Source of the DNA: Parasponia andersonii
Lineage: Eukaryota; Streptophyta; Magnoliopsida; Rosales; Cannabaceae
Direction: 5' to 3'
DNA: 64,000 nucleotides
Assembly: GCA_002914805.1 (NCBI GenBank)
Contig: JXTB01000292.1
Span: forward strand, 378,419 to 442,418
Shown here: in pieces, positions 34,004-45,115 of the stretch
Numbering within the stretch: position 1 is the stretch's first letter
Layout of the letters: every line of letters starts with the position of its first letter
Made by a program: the position numbers and the translations under genes
Notes under the pieces: model-generated
Database searches by the model: none
Seen by the model: the letters and a program-made list of their open reading frames with translations, nothing else
What the model was told of the DNA's origin: nothing

Positions 34004-37000
34004 TTACCATCTCCACTCATCAATATGGTTTTGGTTGCTTCTGTTGCCTCTCCTCAGTGAGGCTACCCTCGTTTTTATTGCTGAAGACGTCCTTTCTTTG
34101 ATGTTATCCACAAACTTGAAATAAGCATCTCTCCATTTCTTCTTGAAAAACAAAATGCCTAGAACTCCCCACAGCCCAGTCACGTATCCTGCAGACAGAG
34201 AGATATAAAACCCATCTAGATTATTATCATCATTATCTCCATGTCCTTGCTTCTGTCCATTTTCCGATCCAGGCGGCTTTGAAGTCTCACACTCTGGTAA
34301 GGGAGCACCACAGAGTTCTGCGTTGCCAACGTAAATGGAAGGATCATCAAGGGTTTGAAGTTGATTACCCGATGGAATTTCACCCGACAACTCGTTGTAG
34401 GACAAGTTCAAATGGCTCAGAGAAGTCAGAAAAGACATGCTGTGTGGGATTGACCCAGAAAGTTGATTCTTGGAGAGATCCAAAGATTCCAAGGTCTTAA
34501 TGTTTCCGATCATTGCCGGGATGTTCCCTTCCAAATGGTTGTCTGACAGATTCAAACCACGCAATGCAACGAGTTTTGTCAACTCTGTTGGGATAGTGCC
34601 TGTGATTTGGTTGCCTGAAATATCCATGTTGACTAGGAGTCTCAGTGTTTTTGTGTACTCCAACTCTTTCCCTTTCATAAACTGAACCATGTTTTCTCCA
34701 TATGTTGTTGACCATCTATAAATGCCAATTTCACTGGTTGTTCCATCTCCTGTGGTCATACCCTTGAGATTACCAAAACAGCTTGGAATAGTTCCTGATA
34801 TGTCGTTTTGTGAAAGATCAAGTACCTGCAACTGAGTCAGCCGACAAAACTCTAAAGGGATGTTATCTTTGAGCATGTTTGATCGAAGTCGAAGTATTTC
34901 GAGGTTCAGTAAGCTATCCCCAATCCATTTTGGCAGATTTCCAAACAACCTATTTTCACCCAAGTCCAGAATAACCAAGTTTGTGCAATTTTTTAACGAA
35001 ATTGGAAGCTCTCCATTAAGACTGTTGTTGCTCAAATGCAAAGACTTGAGTGCAGTTGCACTTCCAAACGAGCTTGGGATGACCCCTGAAATATTATTTT
35101 CAGAAAGATCTAGAACAACTAGTATCTTGAAATTGCTCCAACAATCTGGGACATCGCCGGATAGCCTGTTTTTCGAGAGATCAAGAACTCGCAAAGTTCT
35201 TATTTGGCACAAGGAGTCTGGTATAGAACCACTGATTTTATTGCCAGAGAGTAACAAATTGTCCAAGGTAGGTGTCATGTTTCCAATATGCGAAGGGAGA
35301 GGTCCAGAGATAAGGTTGTTGGTGAGATCCAGCCGATTTAGATTGAAAGGAAAAGTTGGCAAAGGACCTTCAAATTTGTTGTTACTAAGATACAAGTTCA
35401 TGTAAAGGGCCTTCGGTGTGAGAAATGTTGGCAGCTTGCCACTTATGTTGTTGTAAGACAGGTCCAAAAAGTGAGACTTCATGTATGGGAACCAAGGGGG
35501 CAGGACATCTGAGACGCTTGTGTTGGAGAGATACAATGTGATGATTTGCTTTTGGGTACCAAGCCAATTAGGAAACTCAGGACCGATATTACAAGACCTG
35601 AAATTGACGTAAGTAAGTTGGAAAGGGGGAACCCAATCAGACGTAACGTGAAAAGCCAAAGAGTTGACTCCAATGTCTAATTCTTTCAAGCTAGAGAGGT
35701 TTGCCAAGTGAGCTTCTGATAGGGTTCCTTCTAAGGAATTTGAGGACAGAATTAATGCCTTTAGCAGTGAAAGTTGTCCTAGAGTTTGTGGAACTGTCCC
35801 ATTCAATTGGTTATGCGAAAGATCAAGAATTTCAAGCTTGGACAAGCTCCCAAATGACTCTGGAATTGGGCCATAGAAGGAGTTATTATAAAAATCAAGT
35901 ATCTTCAGACTCACCAAGTACTGTCCAACCCAAACAGGCAAAGGACCTGTAATCTTGTTCCATCTGAGACTCAGTTTCTCCAAACCATTCCCAGTGCATC
36001 TAGATAAAGAAGTGCTGTTGAAAGTTTCAAGTAGTGTTCCATTTAATTTGTTCATTGTGAAGTCTAGTACTTTCAAGCTACAGAGGTTCAACAAAGACCT
36101 TGGTATGCTACCCTCTAATGCATTGAAAGACAGATCAAGAAACTCAAGAGAGGCGAGGTTGACCAAAGAATCTGGGACCCCACCTGTCAAGTAGTTGAAA
36201 CCAAGATTAATACGCACAAGGTTCTCTAGACCACTACCCAACCATAAAGGAATGGAAGAGTTCAAGAGATTAGCTGAAAGATCAAGAATTCTGAGTGATT
36301 GCATTTTTTGAATGACATCAGGGATTGAACCTCTCAGCCCATTAACACTTAAATCTAGGTGTTGAAGCAAAGTTGAATTCACATAATCACCAAACAACAA
36401 TTTGATTTGGTCGGGATCACCTTCACTAACGTTGCCAAGTCTACAAGATGACAAGCGCAAATATGTCAAAGAGGGAAGCATGTTGAGTACCTTTGCAAAA
36501 CCATCTGCATCCGAGGCCCTTTGGAGATCAACCCAACTCAGATCGAGCCGTCGTAAGTACTTAAGCGCAGAAACCCAGTTGAGATTTTCGACGAACAACT
36601 GAGAATCATACTCTCCAGGACCGCTGCTGAGATCGAGAACCCTGAGCCTAGAAAGATTGCCCAGTTGATGAGGAACTAGGCCATGGAAGCGCGCATTAGA
36701 GAGGTTGAGATACCGAAGTCTTGGCATGGAACCGAGGAACGAAGGGATGGTACTTCCTGAAAAGTCATTCCAGCTCAAGTCCAAGTGCTCCAAGTACCTC
36801 AACTTGAGCAAAGTAGAGCTAAGCTCTCTAGCTTTTAGCCGGTTGGGAACATCTATAATGTATCCAAAGGAATCCGGATAAACTTTGTTTCGGAGACGAA
36901 GCTCGGTAATGACATGTCCATTTTCGGAAGCAACGGTTCTGTTGGAGCAGACAACTCCATGCCATTGGCAGCAGTGTTCGCCTGTCCAAGAAGAAAGCAG

Positions 37001-37183
37001 CCCATTTAGATGGTTTACACTAGCGGTAATATTAAAGCTTGATTTGAAGTCTAAAAGAGCCAGTCTTTCTTTTTCTATGCAAGGAGTATTTGTAGAAGCG
37101 TGACAAAATGAGTATTGAGAGGTTTCAAGGGTGAGGAGGAAAGAAAGGATAAGAATTGCAGAGCAGAAAGAACGATGACCCAT
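34004..37183 (-). CDS. LRR receptor-like protein (EIX/RLP type), intact
   Basis: One uninterrupted 1059-codon ORF. Residues 1 to about 29 form a signal peptide (MGHRSFCSAILILSFLLTLE). An LRRNT_2 cap follows (35-80, CIEKERLALLDFKSSF ... CCQWHGVVCS). Then come roughly 28 extracellular plant-type LRRs with the LxxLxLSxNxLxGxIP pattern, an island near residues 815-860 (ENMVQFMKGKELEYTKTLRL), and the last repeats. After an acidic juxtamembrane stretch (GDNDDNN) there is a transmembrane helix at about 992-1013 containing GYVTG (GxxxG), and a basic 46-residue tail without a kinase. Family knowledge: such proteins sense apoplastic ligands such as fungal xylanase and signal through SOBIR1/BAK1 co-receptors; the GxxxG motif supports that pairing. 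The ligand cannot be told. The gene is intronless, as usual. Its 5' end is partly duplicated upstream (37085-37320). Confidence 0.93.
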   Translation of the reverse strand: MGHRSFCSAILILSFLLTLETSQYSFCHASTNTPCIEKERLALLDFKSSFNITASVNHLNGLLSSWTGEHCCQWHGVVCSNRTVASENGHVITELRLRNKVYPDSFGYIIDVPNRLKARELSSTLLKLRYLEHLDLSWNDFSGSTIPSFLGSMPRLRYLNLSNARFHGLVPHQLGNLSRLRVLDLSSGPGEYDSQLFVENLNWVSALKYLRRLDLSWVDLQRASDADGFAKVLNMLPSLTYLRLSSCRLGNVSEGDPDQIKLLFGDYVNSTLLQHLDLSVNGLRGSIPDVIQKMQSLRILDLSANLLNSSIPLWLGSGLENLVRINLGFNYLTGGVPDSLVNLASLEFLDLSFNALEGSIPRSLLNLCSLKVLDFTMNKLNGTLLETFNSTSLSRCTGNGLEKLSLRWNKITGPLPVWVGQYLVSLKILDFYNNSFYGPIPESFGSLSKLEILDLSHNQLNGTVPQTLGQLSLLKALILSSNSLEGTLSEAHLANLSSLKELDIGVNSLAFHVTSDWVPPFQLTYVNFRSCNIGPEFPNWLGTQKQIITLYLSNTSVSDVLPPWFPYMKSHFLDLSYNNISGKLPTFLTPKALYMNLYLSNNKFEGPLPTFPFNLNRLDLTNNLISGPLPSHIGNMTPTLDNLLLSGNKISGSIPDSLCQIRTLRVLDLSKNRLSGDVPDCWSNFKILVVLDLSENNISGVIPSSFGSATALKSLHLSNNSLNGELPISLKNCTNLVILDLGENRLFGNLPKWIGDSLLNLEILRLRSNMLKDNIPLEFCRLTQLQVLDLSQNDISGTIPSCFGNLKGMTTGDGTTSEIGIYRWSTTYGENMVQFMKGKELEYTKTLRLLVNMDISGNQITGTIPTELTKLVALRGLNLSDNHLEGNIPAMIGNIKTLESLDLSKNQLSGSIPHSMSFLTSLSHLNLSYNELSGEIPSGNQLQTLDDPSIYVGNAELCGAPLPECETSKPPGSENGQKQGHGDNDDNNLDGFYISLSAGYVTGLWGVLGILFFKKKWRDAYFKFVDNIKERTSSAIKTRVASLRRGNRSNQNHIDEWRW

Positions 37184-37320
37184 ATCGTTGAATGATCAAG
37201 TTCATCAGAAAGTGTATTGCCATGGGTATTTGTGGAAGCGTGTGACAAGAGAAGTATTGAGATGTTTCAAGGGCGAGAAAAGAATGATGACCCATATCGT
37301 TGAATGATCAAGTTCGTCAG
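37085..37320 (-). repeat. Tandem duplication of the receptor gene's signal-peptide start and leader
   Basis: 37085-37208 holds the start codon, signal-peptide codons and leader of the gene. The block at 37225-37320 repeats it: GTATTTGT(A/G)GAAGCGTG, then GAAGTATTGAGA(G/T)GTTTCAAGGG, and ATGACCCATATCGTTGAATG to the end. The outer copy lacks about 25-30 bp of signal-peptide code, so it cannot start the same protein in one frame. Confidence 0.85.
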
Positions 37321-38759
37321 CTCCCCTCCCACTAAGGTAAAGTCGTCGATGATTTGATAGGTGTGCCAACAAACGTCCACTAGATGGAACCTTCTAAGTC
37401 AGTCAATGCATACGGCATAGTAGATACCACTCATATACATATATTTTGGACTTAATGCATCTACACGCCGATGACTTAGACCATATTATTTGTAGAGTTT
37501 GCTCCGATGCACTTTCAGTGTGGAAAATACGGAATTATTGGAGAAAGGTTTGCCCTTTCCTCGTTCGAAAGTACTCATTTCAGAGAAAGTGGAGTGTGAC
37601 GTGACGCTCTGAAGGTTATCCAAGGTTTAAAAATTAGATCTTCCTCTCTAGCGGACAACGCTTGTCTTTATTCATATGTTAATTTACTTTACGTTAATTG
37701 TGGTCATTGTTGCTATTACTGAGGATGGAAATATGGCAGCCCACGCGTTAACTTCGTTTTCTTTTAATCTTTCCAGTGTTTCAGTCTGGGATGAGTAAAA
37801 CTGCACTTCAACCTTCAATCGGAATACCCACCGCAAGTACGGGAAATAGAGAGTCTTCCGCCTTTGGCTTCTGCCTTGTCCTAAGTGATCTATTATCTCA
37901 AAGATTCTGGCTTTCGATCTTTCAACTGAGAAGATCCGTCGACCTAATATAGCTTGAGAATCCCGGAGAATCTCTTTTGTTGGATCATATTATAACGAAT
38001 TTTTCGATAATTTGAAAGAAATTATTTTATTAAATGAAAGTTTCATTATTTCATTACAAAAATTCTAAAATTCTAATAGNNNTAAGTAATAATAAGAATT
38101 AGAAAAATTAACAATGAATAAAATAATAAAAAAAGTTGATGATCATAAATATATTTCATGTAACAACGTGTAGAAAAATGAATAATATATTTATTATATA
38201 CTTTCTTAAGTATGTTATATACTTAAATATTATCTAGTTTATATATTATTTGTATTATTTAATATTCTATATTATATTAATATCTCTAATTATATCTATT
38301 CTATATATATATATATAATATACTCTTATATTCTATACTCCTTAGTATTAGGTATACTCAATACTCACTAAAGTCTAAAGTATTTAAAATAGTGTAATTC
38401 TATTTCAAGGATAAGATATCTTTATAACAATAATCGGATAAAATCTGAATATAATATAATAACCAATATAACCATAAATATCAGTTACAAATATTAAATC
38501 GAGATATCTTTACCCATTCTACGACAACGATCATCAATTTTCCTACTATCTTATCTGTATATGATATATCTTCTTTAGCCAAAAGGAGGTAACGGTTTTG
38601 TCCCCTTTTTTTTGTTAATTAATTTTTCAAAAAAAAATCTATAATAATTAGCCTTGGGCAATTTTTTTTGTGAAAATGTACGTATACTCAAACATGGACC
38701 ACACCTAAAATAGAGTCTAAGTTATACTTTTTCAAAATGACTCTGTAGTAATAAGACCG
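37321..38759. other. Intergenic, with a 3-base assembly gap
   Basis: Upstream region of the receptor gene, then very AT-rich DNA (38010-38560). N bases are at 38080-38082. No ORF or element recognised. Some of the AT-rich part may be plastid spacer, given the plastid pieces that follow. Confidence 0.45.
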
Positions 38760-38882
38760 GCATATTTGGCTACTCTTGGAGCAACTGTTTATGGCCATTA
38801 TGGAGAAATACTTTCTAGAGGAGATATATTAGTTATATATAAAAAATTTAGATCGAGTGATATAATGCAGGTTCTTCACAAA
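38760..38882 (+). pseudogene. rpoC2: Plastid-derived rpoC2 fragment
   Basis: Translation gives [20 protein letters not shown] followed by GDILV and RSSDIMQ, matching a short internal piece of the plastid RNA polymerase beta'' subunit (GATVHGHYGEIL...GDTLV...RSGDITQGLP in typical plants). About 40 codons, with small deletions after GDILV. It is a nuclear copy of plastid DNA and cannot function. Confidence 0.75.
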
Positions 38883-39093
38883 ATATTTCTAAATCCTAAT
38901 ATACCCAATGCCATATAGTTGCCAAAAAGTACAAGCCAGAAAACATAATATGTGCACTAGCCACACCTTCATAAATTACTTAAATATGTCCATTTATTGG
39001 CTAGGGCTGTAAAGTTTTGCCCCGTCTATCTGAATGATTCGTCTTGGCAGCATGACCATAATATACAACCTATGTACAATTTATGTTGTGCGA

Positions 39094-39166
39094 GCCTGCC
39101 TAGCTCAGAGGTTAGAGCATCATATTTGTAATACAATGGTCAAAGGTTTAACTCCAATAGTTGATT
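39094..39166 (+). pseudogene. trnT-UGU: Plastid-type trnT-UGU remnant
   Basis: GCCTGCCTAGCTCAGAGGTT, then a loop with TTTGTAA (anticodon TGT) and a T-arm-like GGTTTAACTCC at the right spacing. The T-arm has lost the canonical TTCGA, and the 3' acceptor strand no longer pairs with GCCTGCC. It is therefore a decayed copy, not a working tRNA gene. Confidence 0.75.
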
Positions 39167-39251
39167 TTCCCCCATATGTTTGATTTTTCTAGTCCCGATC
39201 CTAATAAGGGAAAAAGGATAATTTATAACAAAATAACAAAGTTTTTGTGTT

Positions 39252-39664
39252 GGTTCAGGTACTAATGGAGATCTTTATAATGGAGCTTTTTTTCTATTGC
39301 TTCTTTCAAACATATCTTTAATAACGAGTTGGTTACACCTATAACCAAAATGAAAACCCAACATTTCGTGGTTTAAAAATGCCGAATCTCGTCTTAATCA
39401 TCATTTTTCAGGGTTTNNNNNNNNNNNNNNNNNNNNNNNNNNNNNNNNNNNNNNNNTTGTATTCATTTATTTGCACTTCTCAAGAAGAAGGAACTTCCAT
39501 CCTAATCCTCCTGGAGGGATTCCATCCACAAACACTTCCCTCCAATCCATAAACACAAAGTTTATGGCTGACTGATATTGCTCATCGTTATTTGGCTATT
39601 GCATTTATTTTTCTTATTGTTATCATCATCATTTGGCTATTGCATTTATTTTTCTTATTGTTAG
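39252..39664 (+). pseudogene. psaB: Plastid-derived psaB fragment, with assembly gap
   Basis: Before the gap: [20 protein letters not shown], a stop in the middle, then WFKNAESRLNHHFSG. After the gap: CTSQEEGTSILILLEGFHPQ and SLWLTDIAHRYLAIAFIFLI. These follow the order of the photosystem I P700 apoprotein A2. In-frame stops and an inserted segment before SLWLTDIAH show decay. A 33-bp piece (ATTTGGCTATTGCATTTATT...) is duplicated at the end (39590-39662). Confidence 0.8.
39417..39456. other. Assembly gap (40 N)
   Basis: A run of 40 N inside the psaB-like segment. True length unknown. Confidence 1.
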
Positions 39665-40585
39665 TCATTTGTATAGAACAAATTTTGAGTCTAAACTAAA
39701 GTGGGTTAGGCATTTTAGTTTTCTAATTTCCTTTTTTTTTCAATTCTCTTTTTCAATTAATGTACATAAACTATATATACAGACCTTTGAATAAATATTA
39801 TTTTAAATTAATTTTCACGTTTTTTCATGATAAAAAGGTAGAAATAGAAAAAATATTAAATAATATATATTTATTATAATTTTTTAATTATTTATATCAT
39901 TATAACTATTAAATAAAGATCCAACGATAAAAAGAAAAATACCTATAAATAAATAAAAAGAAAAAAAATAATACAACTAGATTAGGATGCTATATATACT
40001 AATTTAATTAAACAATTAAAATGAGACTAAAATACAATCCAAGCACCACATCAATATAGAAGACCTAATTTTAGAAACATTTTTTTTTAATACAAAGCAA
40101 AATAATAAAGAAAAATAAAAATGGAAGAAGATGAAGAAAATTCAAAGTTCTTTTTTTAAAAAACTAAAACGTTTTCCAAAATCAAGCTTAAATATTTTCT
40201 CAAAGACCATTTATGTGACATCTTTTAACAGCTAGAAAATATCTGGCAAATCCTTCTTCTCTTTTTGTCTTATTTTCAAGAGCCCAAGCCTCCACATGTT
40301 TCTCGATGGTTGTTTCTTTAGAGATTTAGACTTATGATGGCAAGAAATCAGCTTATTAATAAATATGCTCTATATGCTTCACTCAGTAATTATCTAAAAT
40401 ATATGCTTACAGGATAAACATACACTTAACAATTGAGAAGCATAGTTACATGAAACAAGAAAGAAAAAACTCTCAACTTCTTCCTTCTTTCTCATCTTCT
40501 CTCTCTCTCTTTCCAAAAATAAAACAACACCTTACATTGTCTTTCTCAATTTATCTTAAACCAGAACATTAATCATCCATTAAAC
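39665..40585. other. AT-rich gene-free stretch
   Basis: No ORF, RNA or element recognised. Confidence 0.5.
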
Positions 40586-40590
40586 CTTAT

Positions 40591-41126
40591 TATTGACAGA
40601 GGTTTTATCAACAATGTATTTTAAGAATTACAAGATGTGGCTTGTGTGTAAATATGAATTGAATAATAATACAAAATAAAGATATGCGAATTTTATAGTA
40701 GTTCAACCCTAAAAAAGAGGAGTCTATGTCTACTGTTCTTCACTATTTTCTGAAGAATTACAATGTATATAGTGAGATCATTATCAGATGATATTGATAA
40801 TGATATTAAACCTCTTTTATATAGGTAAGAGTGACTCAATATTTCCCAACTATGAAAATAGGAACATACATAATCAAAATATAATTTTTGGTAATAATAT
40901 AAATTTGGAAATAACTAAATAGACAGATTACTTAATTTTTACTCAGAATCTCGTTTCCTTTTCTTCGCAGATTACCCATTTGAAATTTTGGTCTAGTTTC
41001 ATTTTACTACCGCTCCAGATAATATATCATTTATTTAAAGAAGGTCGCACTTTGGTCAAAAGGTACGCATGCGATCTAATACATTTACCTCAGTCAACTG
41101 CTTTGATTTCAGATCACACAACAACA
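40591..41126 (-). repeat. Solo LTR of Ty3/gypsy family B
   Basis: Shares TATTGACAGAGGTTTT(A)TCA, ACAAGATGTGGCTTGTGTG, a minus-strand TATA box (CCTATATAAAAGAGG) and the GATCACACAACA end with the other family B LTRs. A 5-bp direct repeat CTTAT flanks it (40586-40590 and 41127-41131), and there is no internal element sequence on either side. This fits recombination between two LTRs of one insertion. Confidence 0.7.
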
Positions 41127-41131
41127 CTTAT

Positions 41132-44100
41132 AAAAAAATAATCAAGTTCGTTAGCATCTCATTAACTTCAATCCAATTTTGATAGATATATCAATATGGG
41201 TAATAAATTATTTTATTTAAATGTAAATGGCTGCACTTTAACATACTTTATTAACAATTTCAAGATATTATAAGATAATTTATCACATAAAAATCAATTT
41301 TAAATTAATTTTTATAAATTTTAATAAAGAACCACAATATTGATCGCAATATTTCACCATGTTCGATGCTTTTCAACCATTTTCAAGAAAAACCCAATTT
41401 TTCAAGAAAAACAAATTGGTATTTTTGAAACTATTAAAAGAAGATGGTAGTTATACAATAAGTTTGACGATTTTTGATAGCTTTCATCATGTTTCAAATC
41501 TTATTGGGCTTCTTACAAAATTCTACGACTATAACGTACCAAAAATTGAAAAATTATGGGTTTATTTAGAAAAATATCATTTCTTAAAAGTTTTATTAGA
41601 AAATTTATACTTTAAAATAATATTTAGAAAAATACAATTTTTCTTAAAAATTGGTATTTATAATGGTACTCGAGGTAACCAGTTAAGTTATTTAGGATAA
41701 ATAATCAGTTACTTGAAGTAACTGATCAAGTTACCTCAAGTAACTTGACTAGTTACCTTAAATATCTCATCAATTTACAAAAAGTGGTATTTTATAATTA
41801 AATTTTCCAAAATAATCTTAAATTTTGGGAGTTTTCTTTTTTTTTTTTCCGAAAAATTACCATAAAGAATCAAATTTCCTCAATCTAATTTCGATACTTT
41901 TCAAAAACTATCAAAAATGTGTCAAAAAATATCAAAATATTTTGAAAATGCCATTTTTTTGTAATAAAAAAAAGAATTAGCAATACCTATTTTTTTTCAA
42001 AAAAATTGAATGTTTGACAGAATTATCAGAATGCATCCAATTAGGGTCGAAAAGTGGTCGAAATTTTCATGGTTCTTCTTTGAAAAATTGCAAAAAGAAA
42101 ATCCAAAATTAATTTTTTGAGAGTGATTTAGCTTAAAACATCTCAAAATTGATTATTAAACTACTTAAAAGTATATCCATAATCCATAACATTTAAACAA
42201 ATAAATTGGTTATATATATATATATATGGGGAATCAATCCAGTATGTATTTTTTTTGTTAATCTAGAAATTCTCCTTTCTACCACTAGTCCGGGTTTTGG
42301 GTTGTGACAGTTTTTTTTTTTATCTATGCATATGTATCAATTTGGTTAATATAAATTTATCATGCACATTATTTTATAATAAAAAATAAGAGAGAAATAA
42401 TATTAATGATGAACGTCTTTTCATACACTTCATTATAGTCGTTAGATCACCATTAGATAATGATCCAATTACTAAAAAAAAATACCTACTAGATTGACAA
42501 CCATATAAATATATATATATATATATATATATCAAAATCAGAAAAAAGTCAATTGGATACAAACTTTATTGTTCTTTTTTAACAAAACTAAAGCATATAG
42601 ATGATAGAGAGAAATATTAAAAAAAAAATCTTATGGGATTTAAGTTTTTAAAAGTATAGAGAGGAAAGTATGATATTTTTGTTTGAGAAACAAGTAAGTC
42701 CAAAGTTTAGCACTATCTCAACCGGAGTTTCTATCACATTGATTTGACTTTGATTGTTCAGAAATCTATGGATGTTGAGATGAGAAAGAACATATGAGAA
42801 ATATGATAAGAGGTGACATAGAGTAGAAGAAGAACAAGAGATATAAAAGAGATGATAACTACATCTAAGAAGCATAGAAAGTAGTTAAAATATTGTTAGA
42901 ATAGTTAAGTCTTTTCAAGTGGGTATAGATATATTTTTGTAGTATTTATTAACGGAGGCAAATAGTTATAATTGGGGTACCTATAGAGTATATATATTTA
43001 TTAAAATTTCTCCTAGCCATTTGTGGCATACTTAACACATGCAACTCGAACAAAAAGTGGTGTTTCCTATAGTGGTCGAAGTGGTAGATCAGCTCTTGTT
43101 CACGAGAGTGAGTGGTGAGAGATAAAGAGGGAGTTCGTGGAAGATGAGAAAGAAAGAATGAAAAGATAAACTTGACTATATTTTTTTATTTTTTTTCCTA
43201 TTGAGTCCCTATTTTTTCGAAAAAAATAAAGTAATTAAAATTCAATATCGTAATATAATTTTATTTTTTAATCAACTAAAAGATGGGTAAGCCAATTTTA
43301 TACTATTCAAATCACTTAACATGTTAGTATAAGGTAAAAGTTTATTAAGGTTTAAACTCTCAAACTATTATTTTGCAAAAGTCAAACATTAGGATAACTT
43401 TTGCAGAAAATCCAAACTTCAAAATATCTTACGTCATAACCCGTATAAGTAAGCAATTGAATAAGTACTAATATACATTCGAAAGATCACATCATAATTT
43501 TTGAAATTGAAAAAACAAATTTAAGGAGTACAAAAAGAAAATATTAATTTTGAGAACTTTTTAATATTTTTTAATTTTCTTAAATTGATGATTGATGGCT
43601 AATTTTAATGTATGTAGCTAGTGATATCAATTTCACTGAACGAATGAAATAAGTATTTTTATAAATGGTGTGGAACACATGCAGAGTGAGTTTGGGATTA
43701 AGTGTTCCCCTCTGACTCTATACCGAAATATATAATTTTATTTATACACTAATAATTCATTTGGACTTTAATCTTTAAAGGCATTAAAAAAACACTAGTA
43801 ATATATGTAAATGTAATTACACACTAATAGAAGTTAGGGTTTCTAATATCTCATCATCATTTTATTTATAATTTTATTGTTCCTCTCTCTACCTCTCTTT
43901 ATTTTATTCAAATTTTTTGTTAAATTATATTTGTGTTAAATTTGAGCTAAAATTTGAGATTTCAATGGATTTAACTTTAATTTAGATTTTTTGTGACTTA
44001 TTTAATCATTTAAAGGATTTAGGCCAATTTAGGAGTATTTTAATGGATTCAAGATGATGATTCTAAAAAAGAATTCCAATACACAAATAGAAATTATTTT

Positions 44101-44631
44101 CGACGGGATTCTCATAAACAACCCAACAAATTAAATGATGAATAATACGGGGATAGATATAATAAAATAGTAAGTGTGATAAAGATGGTAAATAAAAAAC
44201 CAACCTCACTCTCCCTCGTTAATATGTAAGGGACCTGTGCACTAGACAATTCTAGTTATTTTCTTTTTTTTAATCATGTTTGGATTGAAGAAATTCCTTG
44301 TATATATACTCCGCCACAACATCTATGTTACTCCTATAGGGTATAGATCTTCATCAAAAATGAAATAGAAGGTAATATTTCAAACACTAAAAATAAAATG
44401 TCAGATGCAACAAAAATTTAAATAGAGGGAATAAATTTTAATTTTCCTTGATTATAGGGAGTAATAACTAAAAGTCTATTACAGGCAAAGAATTTTCTTT
44501 TGTCTATTACAATTAAAGAATTTTCTTTTTCTTTTTATTTAATTTAATTTTTTTTTTTACCTACCAAGCAGATTACACATTACAGACCATCTCCCTTTCA
44601 TAGTTTTGCCCTCTAATTTGATCGGTTGTCG
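41132..44631. other. Long AT-rich gene-free stretch
   Basis: Contains an array of short palindromes at 41673-41760 and (AT)n at 42508-42532. A GTCCGGGTTTTGGGTTGTGACAG string near 42288 may be a leftover LTR end. ORFs at 41359-41700 (+) and 42648-42875 (-) lack domains. Nothing else recognised. Confidence 0.5.
41673..41760. repeat. Cluster of short palindromes built on AGTTACTT
   Basis: AGTTACTTGAAGTAACT is an exact arm-to-arm palindrome with one central base. It is followed by AAGTTACCTCAAGTAACTT and flanked by GGTAACCAGTT and CTAGTTACC. A related but degraded version lies near 9425-9530. Confidence 0.7.
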
Positions 44632-44709
44632 TTGGTGAAATTCTTGGGACATGTTATATCTCATGAAGGAATTTCTGTTGACCCTTCTAAGGTAGAATCT
44701 ATTCTAGGA
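44632..44709 (+). pseudogene. Chromovirus reverse transcriptase scrap
   Basis: Plus-strand codons read LVKFLGHVISHEGISVDPSK, the conserved RT segment after the YVDD block in Ty3/gypsy chromoviruses. Only about 25 codons remain. The scrap ends exactly where a minus-strand gag fragment starts. Confidence 0.8.
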
Positions 44710-45115
44710 TAAGGTCCGTCCTAAGTGCATAAGCATATTGTGCTAACTTCATAAACCGCACATAATACTCATTCACTGTCATGTCACCCTGCTTGAGTCG
44801 TTCATACTCTCTAATCATAGCAGCTCTATGACTAGTATTAGCATAATGACTCATGAATAATCCCTCAAAAGCTTCCCAAGTTATGTCAGTCACGTCTTAG
44901 GTCAACTTAATTGTTTCTTACCAATTAATAGTTCTATCAATCAGCTTATAAGTGGCAAATATTACTTGAAACTCTGCTGGCGTCCCAATAGTTATGAAGG
45001 TCCTTTTGACATCTCTAAGGTATCTTTCAGCTGAAACGGGATCATGTCTCACATTGACTGATGATGAATTGAGCTTCATGAAGTCCTTGAAGAACTACCC
45101 TGACAAGACTCAGGG
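44699..45115 (-). pseudogene. Chromovirus gag fragment
   Basis: The minus strand reads FKDFMKLNSSSVNV, DPVSAERYLRDVKRTF, then after stops TWEAFEGLFMSHYANTSHRA and REYERLKQGDMTVNEYYVRF. This is the retrotransposon gag core (Retrotrans_gag type) in the right order. Stops near 44895-44930 break it. It lies downstream of the primer binding site and family C LTR to its right. Confidence 0.85.

Noticed and set aside
39094..39166. Functional nuclear tRNA-Thr gene
   Set aside because: The acceptor stem does not pair and the T-loop is altered; plastid neighbours show it is a decayed plastid copy.
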